Assembly: GCA_905250115.1 (NCBI GenBank)
Contig: CAJNOI010000287.1
Location: 1 to 64,000, forward strand
Origin: Adineta steineri
Taxonomy: Eukaryota; Rotifera; Eurotatoria; Adinetida; Adinetidae
Direction of reading: 5' to 3'
DNA length: 64,000 bases
Both the position numbers and the translations under genes were made by a program. Every line of letters starts with the position of its first letter. The stretch's first letter is position 1. The notes under the pieces are model-generated. The model was given only the letters and a program-made list of their open reading frames with translations, did no database searches and was not told the origin of the DNA. This document shows, piece by piece, positions 55,514 to 64,000 of the stretch.

Positions 55514-56563
55514 GTTGGTTATGATTTCGAGTTGAACTGCTATGGAATCGGAGATAATATAATTGAGTACATAACTAGTATTTCAGCAATATGTGAGGTG
55601 AGAATAGATTTCATTCTGATTTAATTTATGTGTTTATCTTGAATTTTTGTTTAGAAAACTAAAAATATCAGTCTTGTTTCAAATAAGATAACCGATCGAG
55701 GTGCTCAGCTTTTAGCTGATTTACTAAGAAAATCTTCGGTAATTGTCTTTTCTGTTCGATGTCTTTTTTCTTCACCATTGATTATGATATTAGAGAATTG
55801 TTCCTCTGGATCTTCGATCGAATTTCATTGGAGATGAAGGAGCTATCTACCTTGCTGATGCACTAAAAACGAATCAGGTGATATAGAGTGGTTAACATAT
55901 GTATGACTTTGAATTTATCATAGACACTAGCAACACTTAAACTTCGTGGAAATGAAATACGCTCGAGAGGTAGAAAGTATTTGACAGATGTGCAAGAAAA
56001 CAGAATGGTGAGTTACTGATTATTCAATTGATTTTGTGGTAATGTTACAAAAACTCTTTTAGATCCCAATTAGATTCGATTGTAATGGTAAGAAGAATGA
56101 AATAGTTTATTTCATTTTTTGAATATTTTCTTTAACAAAAAAAAACTCAAATAAGTTGTATTAATATCCTAAATAAGCTATCAGTTCTCAACACGGGTGT
56201 AGAAATCAAGTTATTTTTAATATATTATCTTTTAAAGGATATAAACTGAAGAACTTCATGGCAAGTGTGAGGATCGTTCTATGATTATTATATATTTCTT
56301 TTTAATTCGTTCAAGAGATTCATCACAATTTTTCATTGATTATTTGACTCTTTTTAGGTATACTACAACCGTTGTGCGTACAAGACCATCGTCTTCGATT
56401 GTGCGACAGCAACCAACGGCGAGAAAATTATAGCATTGAATATCGAGCAGATAGTTATAGATGTAATATAGATTCTTACAGTGAATGGGGTTTATCATGG
56501 CATTGTTCTTGTAAACTGGAAGGATTTAACATTTGCGAGCAATGTGTAAATAAACAAATCTAA
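55514..56563 (+). CDS. Leucine-rich-repeat gene made of 84-nt exons, N-terminus missing
   Basis: Exons 55514-55597, 55655-55738, 55794-55877 and 55924-56007 are each exactly 84 nt and phase 0, so each encodes one 28-residue repeat of the ribonuclease-inhibitor type (for example PLDLRSNFIGDEGAIYLADA and LATLKLRGNEIRSRGRKYL). A 25-nt exon (56063-56087) and a last exon (56358-56563) follow, both GT/AG and in phase. The last exon ends in a Cys/His-rich segment (YRCNIDSYSEWGLSWHCSC and CEQCVNKQI) that resembles a ZZ-like zinc-binding fold. Introns inside the repeat part are 46-57 nt. No start codon or NACHT or other N-terminal domain was found upstream, so the gene is 5'-partial, truncated, or continues through unseen exons. 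This repeat-per-exon layout is typical of NLR-type receptors. Confidence 0.65.
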
Positions 56564-56595
56564 CTATATTGATCATTTATTTATACGAGAGAATT

Positions 56596-56659
56596 GAGGG
56601 TGTGGGTGTGGGATTATGATTATCTTCTGTCAACACCCACACACATACACCCACTCCTC
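56596..56659. repeat. Telomere-like hairpin after LRR gene
   Basis: gagggtgtgggtgtggga (56596-56613) faces a 29-nt C-rich arm (56631-56659) starting caacacccacacac and ending acacccactcctc. The loop is 17 nt. It begins 33 bp after the stop codon. Confidence 0.85.
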
Positions 56660-57529
56660 AAAATGCTCTTAATTATTATTTTTCATTTGTAAACTCACCG
56701 TCAAGGTACAAATCGAGTCAGCATAGCTAGGCCACCCTTTGTTACTTCACATGGATATGTATAAGGAATGTGGTAATATTGGTTCACTTGCCGGTATGAA
56801 GACAAAATCCCATATAGAAAAGTGATATTAACAGTTTTATGTAAAGCATCTCATATCGACAAAATTACCGAAAAATCATAGCAGTATAATGGAAATCTAT
56901 CTTTGGAATCACGAACAGTCATCATCAAAGTCGAAAATATGTGAGTATATAATAGGCTACAAAATTGTGCAGACCAACTCTCATTTGACGTAAAGTTCAA
57001 CGTAAACTCATTCAGGTATCGCTTTAACTTTGGCGATTTTTTTATGAACTCATTCTCGTCGATGACACACATCTATACCTGAACCTACACCTCAACGAAA
57101 ATCATACGAAAACAAGCTACAACTCGTTTTCACGATAAGTTCCGATCCTCGACTTACGTGGAGTAAATCTGATTTTTTTCTGAAATGAGTATGGTGTCCG
57201 TTGAGCGAAAACCATATCAGCGAACGGCTTTCTCAGTGAACAAATGCGTGAAAGTCAAGACTGTGAAACATCTTTCGCCCTCATCCTCACTTTTTGTCCA
57301 TACCCTCATCAAGAAAAATCATTTCGCAGAATGGCATCACTACCCGTTAAATGTACACTAGTTGTGTGAGAACCAGATATGGGACCGGTTCGGTTTCGTT
57401 CGAGACATTCAACTCGTTCAAAATTTGATATTCAAATACACTCGTCAGATTGTTAAAGTTTTGGCTCGGTTCGGGTCGAGAAAAACACGAACTGATCCCA
57501 TCTCTGGTGAGCACTGCGTCGGCTTTGAA

Positions 57530-57810
57530 GAGCGTGCACAAACAAACATACTGAAAACAACCATTTACAGAGCAGAAATGGTAGAAAGTGATGTTTCAAG
57601 AGCGCAGACAAATAAATACACTGAAAAAAAACCAACTGCAGAGCAGAAATGAAAGAAAATAATGGCTCAAGAGCGCGCACAAACAAACACACTGAGAAAA
57701 ACCCCAACTGCAGAGCAGAAATGGAAGAAAATGATGGCTCAAGAGCGCACAAACAAACAAACACACTGAGAAAAACCCCAGTTGCAGAGCAGATATGGAA
57801 GAAAACGACC
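57530..57810. repeat. Four-copy tandem repeat, unit about 70 bp
   Basis: Copies start at 57530, 57600, 57671 and 57743 (70, 71, 72 and about 68 bp). Each runs gagcg..acaaacaaa, cactgaaaaa, ccaactgcagagcagaaatg, gaagaaaatgatggctcaa with a few changes. Copies 3 and 4 are the most alike. Confidence 0.85.
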
Positions 57811-57812
57811 TT

Positions 57813-57874
57813 GAGGGTGTGAGTGAAAGGGTGGTCGCAGGTGTGACCGACACTCATTCGACACCCACATCTTC
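57813..57874. repeat. Telomere-like inverted repeat next to tandem array
   Basis: gagggtgtgagtg and gtcgcaggtgtg (57813-57845) face gacactcattcgacacccac (57849-57868) and the following tct. It starts directly after the four-copy array. Confidence 0.6.
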
Positions 57875-58209
57875 ACGGTGTCGTCATAAATAGAGAAGAT
57901 TGGATTATTCCAGTTGATGAATTTTCTTCTATACCTGTACATGTTATACGTTCTCCCCTACCTACTGTATTTGCAGGTTTTTTCCGTTTCGTCATCACCG
58001 ATGAAAAACATTCTTTCTTTCTTTCTGTATTCTTCGGCATTGTATACACATGTGTAATCCAACGAATACTCCTCATCAAACGCCGTTTTCTTCCTTTTTT
58101 TAAAAAAAATCATTCACTTTTTGCCATTTCTTAAACAAAATTGCAGTCATCAATGCAATTTCATAGTATAAAATGTGTACTATCATTCATCTCTCGTTCT
58201 AGAAAAACA

Positions 58210-59775
58210 ATGACAGAAATTCACGGACAAGCTGCCGACGATGAATGCTGGATCAATATTAAGCGTGGTATCGACTCTATTTATCAATTACAAGCCATGC
58301 CAGCTGCAACATATATGCAATTGTCTAAGTAAATAATCTTTCTATGATGCAATATATTTCTAGCATTTATTCCTTTATTTATCCATACTAACAGTCAGGT
58401 ATACAAGTACTGTACGAGTGCTACACCATTACAATTTTACTCTAATGGTGGGCATGAATTGTATAAAAGATTAGAATCTCATTTCTACACACACCTTATC
58501 GAACTTCGTGAAGTGAGTTACAATCAAATGATGTGTTAAATATTGTTTTCTTTCGGTTGAGAAATAAATGATGAATAAAATTTGTTTTTTTGGTACTATC
58601 ATTCTAGAGTGCGAATGACATCCATGGTGATGATCTCATTCGATTTTATAAAAATTCTTGGGAAAAATATCATTTTTCAAGCAAATTAATCAATGGCTTC
58701 TGTCATTATATTAATCAACACTGGGTAAAAAAAGCTCAACAGGATAGTGGAACGAATATCTACGATATATTCACTGTAAATGAGAATGAATCTATAATAG
58801 TAACTAGATCATCGCATATATTTTTAGTTGTCTATGGTAAAATGGAAAGAAGTGATCGGTGAGACATTTGGCACACGAATGACACGAACTTGTCTCGATT
58901 GCATTGAAAATGAGCGTAAGCATGAAACGATCGATAGTGAACCAATCAAAGTTGTCATTGAGAGTTACAGTAAATTGTAAAAATGATTTGAAATTTCGAT
59001 CTAGCCGTATTTCATTTAGTTGATCTTGGCGATAAATTATACAACATACGACTGGGAGAAAATAATCCAAAAAAACTTAGTGTTTACAAAGAATATTTTG
59101 AAATTTTATTTCTTCGAGAGAGCGAACAATTCTATACATGCGAAGCTGCGAAGTTTACTTCTGCAGATTTGATCAGCGAATATATTAAACAGGTGAATTG
59201 TTCTGTTTCTGTTTAGTAAGTATTCTTAACTCGTCTCTTATACGTTTGTTAGGTAGCTCAACATCTCACCGAAGAGGAGCATCGTGTCAAATCCTACTTA
59301 CACTCATCCACATTAGGTTCACTCTTTTCCATTCTTGACGATGTGCTTATTCGTAATAAACTTGATCTGATCTATGGCGGAGCCGAAATTCTCCTGCGTA
59401 ATGACAAAAAGCAAGGTGAGTATTTATCTGATGACATTGTTTTTCCTTGCACTACTGTCAGAATGCACTCGCATTGTCTATCATATGATGTCGGTCTATT
59501 CATGGCAAGGACAAGCGATAAACAAGGCTTATATACTTTGGTACAGCGCTTTACATATTTCATTCAATAGATTTGACCATTCTCTTCGACTTACTGAGTC
59601 GAGTACCTGGTGCCATCGAAAAACTGAAAGAAATTGTCGAAAAATATATCTATTTAACGGGACTGCAAGCAATTGAAAGTATCGCTGAAACCGCACTCAC
59701 AGTATGTTTGTATTAGGCCCTCATATACCTATATATTGTGTCTGATATGTTATCAGGATGCCAACGTTTATAGTA
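58210..59775 (+). CDS. CUL1: Cullin-1-like protein, N-terminal half, cut by scaffold gap
   Basis: Exons 58210-58328, 58395-58512, 58608-58775, 58828-58969, 59020-59192, 59253-59415, 59571-59701 and the start of one at 59757-59775 are all in phase. The product aligns along the N-terminal cullin repeats of animal CUL1: VYKYCTSA, HELYKRLESHFYTHL, LIRFYKNSWEKYHFSSKLIN, SVYKEYFEILFLRESEQFYT, EYIKQVAQHLTEEEHRVKSY and LLSRVPGAIEKLKEIVEKYI. This half binds Skp1/F-box adaptors in SCF ubiquitin ligases. The C-terminal half (cullin homology domain, Rbx1 and neddylation sites) would follow but is lost in the run of N, and it is not found after it. The exon 4 donor at 58970 was chosen because it gives ESYIDLG, matching QSYVELG and avoiding stops. 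Confidence 0.85.
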
Positions 59776-59875
59776 NNNNNNNNNNNNNNNNNNNNNNNNN
59801 NNNNNNNNNNNNNNNNNNNNNNNNNNNNNNNNNNNNNNNNNNNNNNNNNNNNNNNNNNNNNNNNNNNNNNNNNNN
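59776..59875. other. Scaffold gap, 100 N
   Basis: Exactly 100 N, the usual placeholder for a gap of unknown size. It falls inside a cullin-1-like exon. Confidence 0.98.
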
Positions 59876-60309
59876 TCTTCCTTCGTCTAATTTTATGTTG
59901 TGTGTTTACCAATGATACTTTTTTTATTTTCTCTTTTCTTGCACACAATCGCTGCAATACGGTATGATGGAAAAAGAAAGAAAGGAAAGGAATAGTCATG
60001 AGTTACCGCCAAAATAAAATGATTAAATCATTCCCGTTTTGTTTGACTCATGTCGTCAGTGATGATTATTCTGTCAATGACAATGTACCAGTAGATGTGG
60101 GTTTGCGATTGCTAAAATATATTCAATACACTCATTCTCAATATATTCCTTCACTCACTCGTACCCACCCATTGTTTTTCAAAATAATCTCGTTTTTTCA
60201 TAAAATTATATAGTTTGTTGTGGTTAGCGAGTATAAAATTCAGTTATACAAGATTAAAAATCAGTGTATATTCTTGACAGAACAATAGATATGTCAAGTC
60301 TTTATTTCA
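59876..60309. other. Sequence after gap, 3' flank of ART-TPR gene
   Basis: Contains no cullin exons, only AT-rich sequence and the degenerate inverted pair at 60091-60170. Confidence 0.6.
60091..60170. repeat. Degenerate telomere-like inverted repeat after ART-TPR gene
   Basis: gtagatgtgggtttgcg (60091-60107) faces tcactcactcgtacccaccc (60151-60170). It lies about 140 bp past the stop codon of the minus-strand gene. Confidence 0.5.
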
Positions 60310-62752
60310 TCAACGGTATCGTTTCAACCGATTAATATTTCTTTGTGTCTTTTCACATAACCAATGATTGCGAGGGTAATGTGTCGTATTAATGTTCATT
60401 ACGTTTTGATAGCACTCAAGTGCACAATTGATATCACGAATATATTCATATTCAGAAGCGAGGCAATGAAATTTTCGAGCCAGAATTAATTTATCAGCAA
60501 GTTGTTCTTGTATCTGAATTGTTAGACCTTCTTTGTAATAATCGAGTGAATCTTTAATTTTATTCAGTGCTCGACACGTGGAAGAAATATCAATGAGAAT
60601 GCCAGTCAACTTTGAATAATCGATAGGATTAGTATTTCTATGAATATCTAATACCTGTAATTGATAAGTAAGTACCTTCTCCGACCGATTCTTATGAAGT
60701 AATATAAGATCTTCAAGAATACTGAGAACAGTCCGTTGTTGGCCATTGTATGAGGGGCAACTTTTTGTCATTTCCAGCGCTTGAATATTATGTTGAATAG
60801 CTTCTGTTAAATTATCAATATTGTAATACATTTTCCCGACTTGATAAAGACTCCAGGCTGTATTACGATGAACAGCTGGTAAATCTTTTTGTCTGAGTTC
60901 TAACGCTTGAAGATGGTATTGAAGAGCTTGCCCATATATTTTTTGACGTGAGTAAATATTAGCAATCTCTTCATAACTGAAAGCAAGGACAACATTGTCC
61001 AGACCTAAACATTCCTTTCGCACTTCTAAACCGTTCAGTTGATATGTCAGAGCTTGTGTGTATTCCTTTTTATATAAATAAATTCGTCCAATATTTCTGT
61101 ACACTTCTGCAATATAACGATTAGCTCTATCTATCTGTTGCTCGAAGATATCCATTGCTTTTTTACAAAAATCTAACGCTTTCTCAGTATCTTTTTGTTT
61201 TAAATAAGTCTGACCTATATTATGTAGTATGATGGCTAAGTATACTCTTTCTACTAGCTCAGAACGATAAATTAACTCATATGCTCTATTAAAATATTCT
61301 AGCGCCTGGTCGTATTTGCCATTATCTCGTAAAGTAACACCAATTCGATTATTTATATGAGCTATGTTTTGCTCACCAGGATTTTCTAAAAGTCGTTTGA
61401 AATACTGTAACGATTTTTTATACTTCCCTAGTCTTTTCAGTAAAATCCCTAACATTATTGTAGGACTTTCATATTCCATTTCTCGTCGGCTCTCTTCTAT
61501 ATATCTTTTCGCTTTCTCTAATCCTTCGTTACTTGTTCTCATCTGTACTACAATTAATTCAGTATCACCTTCGTTTTCTTCCTTAATATTTTCGATATAA
61601 AAAATTGAACCTGCATCGAACAAGCATTCCTTCTCTAGCGAAAGTTCACTTAAATCAGATATATCAGCAACAATAATTGAACCATTTGGATCCTTTAAAT
61701 TACATTTAATTTCATATAATACTGGCACATGATCTACACGATTAGTCATTTTATTGGCAAATGTACATGCATAGGAACGATCACGACTAGTAGACCAATA
61801 ACCATTGATGGCAATAAGTTTATTCACATTCGCTTTGACTTTTGTCAATTCCTTTCTGTGTATCTTTGTACCACGATATAAATATAGTGTTTCATCTTTC
61901 TGATTTTTGATCTTTTCGTGTTCTTTAGCAAGTTGTCTTGATAAATCAGCAATATAATAACGAAATAAATACAGTTGTTCAATATCTTCTGTTCGCAAAG
62001 CTTTATTGATTAACCGATATACAAATGTCTCTTTTGTATACCACCAAATACATGTATCTTCATCGTAATTCATATCAAAGTTGTTGACATCTCCTAGTAT
62101 TCGAAGATTATTTCGATAATATTCACGACAAACTGTTAGCATTTCTTGTTTTGCATCATCACAGCGAGGTAATTGTTGAATAACATCTTTGAATAACTGA
62201 AACCTATAATATAGACTAAATAACTTATAACTGTAAATAATGAATCAAAGTATGATACCATAAAAACTCAGCTGATTGTTCAGATAAATCACGGGTCCCT
62301 TGTTGATGTTCATCGTAGAAAGTAATGATTTCCATTTGCTTATTAACACATTTAATTTCTGCTGTCAGTGATTCAATAAGTTTAGTATATTGATCAAAAA
62401 TGTCTACAATGTTAGAATAATCATCTAATAGACGTGTATATGTCTCACGATTTCCTGGATAAATAAATATTGAATACAGTTGAGAAAGATTGTTAATCTT
62501 TGGAAGCAACTGAAATGTGTTGTTGGCAGAAATAATAAGAAAAATCTTTTCTTCATTGATTGACTTGATATACTCAATGCAAGAATTAGTATCAGTAGGA
62601 AAGAGAATAAAATTATTTATTGCTTGTAGATCTTCTTTAACTTTTTCGATGTCTTCTAATGGGTTAACGACAGGATCAAACCAAATAAGGGCAACATTCT
62701 CTTTATTTTCTTGAGTATAGTTACTGGTCGTGAGTGATGTAGTTGTCGACAT
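60310..62752 (-). CDS. ADP-ribosyltransferase-TPR protein with intact R-S-E motif
   Basis: Two exons (62259-62752 and 60310-62203) with a 55-nt intron in phase 2 give 795 residues. The junction produces EFLWFQLF, as is usual in this family. The ATG at 62752 (MSTTTSLTT) was preferred; an in-frame ATG at 62836 would add 28 residues. Residues 18-110 form a receiver-like alpha/beta region (NVALIWFDPVVNPLEDI, EEKIFLIISAN) related to that of the gene at 24630. The ADP-ribosyltransferase domain has LYLYRGTK (Arg275), NGYWSTSRD (Ser-Thr-Ser from 302) and LEKECLFDAGSIFYI (Glu355-x-Glu357), so all three catalytic elements of an arginine-type transferase are kept. About nine TPR repeats fill residues 400-780 (such as NIGQTYLKQKDTEKALDFCK). 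The targets are unknown. Confidence 0.85.
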
Positions 62753-64000
62753 ATAGGTGATTTTGATGTTCACAACAAGTACCTCGCACGTAACACTAAG
62801 ATCTAAAAGAAAAATAGATGCGCCTGAATGTATCATAATTAAAGCATCGAACGACTCTGAAAGTATTCATGCACAGAAAAATGCACAAGATACGTTTTAT
62901 TGTTTTCAAATGAATCAACACTAGATAAATAATTATCAAAGCAACGTTCTTAGTTTTTTCAATCAAAATAAAATATAGAATAATAAGAGTAAAAGAATGA
63001 ATATGATGTTACTGTAAAAAGAAGAAAAGCAACGACGAGAATATGAATATGATAAAAAATATAATGGCTTTTTTTTCTTTCTTTCTTTCCTGAAGAAGTA
63101 TGTGATGTCGTATAAAGTATTTTTTATAAGGTGTGAACACATTTCTGAACGACGCTAGGAGAAAAATATTTTCTTCGTTTCTATGACGTTTTAAATATAT
63201 GGTATCTCATGTAATTCCGAAACGCACCTAAAATGTGTTTGAACGCATCTTGAAGCAGAAGTGAGAAAATAAAGCTGATCTATACGGTAAATAATTATCA
63301 AAACTTGAGTGAAACTAAATTTTGATAAAAATTTATCTCGTGAAACACTTACAGTTTCCGATAAGTTTTAGCAGATGATTGTGTGTGAATATTGCTTCAC
63401 GATGCTGATTTGTGTGTTGACAAAATTGAACACTTTCATAAATATGATTGTAAAAATAGTATCAATAACACCTTAGTGAACAAGGAGCTACTCTATTCAT
63501 AATGACTAAAGTCATCTTTTATATCGGATTTCTTTTCAGCAGTAACTCAATATACGCGAACTAAAAATGGTCGAAAGGTTTCCTGTTTGAAAAATGAAAT
63601 TCAAAGATATAAAGTAATAGAGAAGTGGCGATTGTAAGGGCGACAAATTGAATTTGAATAGTACTAGATGGGTGTGGATGTAGATAAGTGTGTGATGATT
63701 TGGATATCCACACCCTCAAAACAAAACTATAAATACATTTTTTTCTATACTTTTCATTTGGAGGGTGTCTATGTACACACAGGTAGGCATAGCTATCTTA
63801 TTAGTAAATGTAAAGTCATGTTATTATTCTCAATGTATTTCTTTATTGGTGCAAATCAGATGTGTTATCTCTTTAATTATTTTATTTTATTAATCCTTTA
63901 TTACATATAAATTAATTAGTACAGTTACACAACTATTGAAAAAACTTAAATAAAATAAAGATCCATTAATTTCAAAGCATTTCTAGTGTTTTCTTGCTTG
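62753..64000. other. Terminal spacer with one telomere-like hairpin
   Basis: Upstream region of the ART-TPR gene and unassigned AT-rich sequence. The hairpin at 63667-63717 may mark the 3' end of a gene beyond the window. No gene was seen. Confidence 0.55.
63667..63717. repeat. Telomere-like hairpin
   Basis: gatgggtgtggatg (63667-63680) faces atatccacaccctc (63704-63717). A further gtgtgtg lies in the loop. Confidence 0.75.

Larger units (their letters stand above)
56564..58209. other. Repeat-bearing spacer
   Basis: Contains hairpins at 56596-56659 and 57813-57874 and a four-copy 70-bp tandem repeat (57530-57810). The open frames across the tandem array on either strand are by-products of the repeat. 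No gene is supported. Confidence 0.6.

Noticed and set aside
57453..57942. Minus-strand Phe/Leu-rich open frames
   Set aside because: They are translations of the 70-bp tandem repeat, which repeats the same peptide in several frames.
58970..58982. Apparent stop codons in the cullin-like exon (frame ending SYSKL)
   Set aside because: A donor at 58970 gives a 50-nt intron and the expected ESYIDLG continuation, so the stops are intronic.
59416..59570. Possible extra cullin exon starting after the 'gtcag' near 59460
   Set aside because: It does not align with cullins and breaks the phase; skipping to 59571 gives a clean match (KKQDLTILFDLLSRV).
62204..62258. Break between the two ART-TPR frames as a frameshift
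   Set aside because: A standard 55-nt intron joins them and restores the family sequence FLWFQL.
1..64000. CRISPR arrays, bacterial promoters or operons
   Set aside because: The window is eukaryotic with spliced genes; tandem arrays here have no spacer-repeat structure.
1..64000. Transfer RNA, ribosomal RNA and bdelloid spliced-leader genes
   Set aside because: None was recognised by eye; a tRNAscan or covariance-model search would be decisive.

Overview
The window looks like AT-rich metazoan DNA, most probably from a bdelloid rotifer. This is inferred from several signs. Spliced genes carry very small introns (mostly 35-70 nt). One gene encodes an ionotropic glutamate receptor with a VGYG potassium-type pore, a feature known from the Adineta vaga receptor AvGluR1. 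There are two ADP-ribosyltransferase-TPR genes, several rhodopsin-type GPCRs, and many intergenic blocks resembling the bdelloid telomere repeat (TGTGGG). No species can be named from sequence alone. A run of 100 N at 59776-59875 marks a scaffold join.

Layout. 0-7 kb: a nine-exon gene on the minus strand for a possible Ig-fold (Rel-like) transcription factor, a repeat-rich spacer, a doubtful small membrane-protein gene, and a GPCR. 8-15 kb: a PARP-like protein, an F-box protein, a sugar transporter of the major facilitator superfamily, and an RNase III-like protein missing two catalytic residues. 15-24 kb: a five-exon sterol/lipid glucosyltransferase, an NAD-dependent sugar epimerase, a secreted AMOP-domain protein, and an eight-exon NUDT9-type ADP-ribose pyrophosphatase with a premature stop. 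24-36 kb: an ART-TPR protein, a LicD/fukutin-type transferase, a small single-pass membrane protein, a GPCR and a GT25-type glycosyltransferase. 39-48 kb: a GT31-GT25 fusion glycosyltransferase, a ceramide kinase, the VGYG glutamate receptor, and a divergently transcribed two-domain Ly6-like surface protein. 49-64 kb: a secreted Cys-rich peptide, a GPCR, a leucine-rich-repeat gene built from 84-nt exons, the N-terminal half of a cullin-1-like gene cut by the gap, and a second ART-TPR gene.

How the genes relate. This is an ordinary eukaryotic gene array without operons, but themes recur. Four genes touch ADP-ribose (PARP-like, two ART-TPR, NUDT9). Four act on glycans or glycolipids (glucosyltransferase, LicD, two GT25 genes), with an epimerase that may supply nucleotide sugars. 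An F-box protein and a cullin-1 are potential SCF ubiquitin-ligase parts.

The most distinctive non-coding feature is a family of about 18 G-rich/C-rich inverted repeats made of GTGTGGG-type and CCCACAC-type arms. Many lie within about 200 bp after a stop codon, especially between convergent genes. They look like a recurrent 3'-end or gene-boundary element built from telomere-like sequence, and they are the main candidate here for something undescribed.
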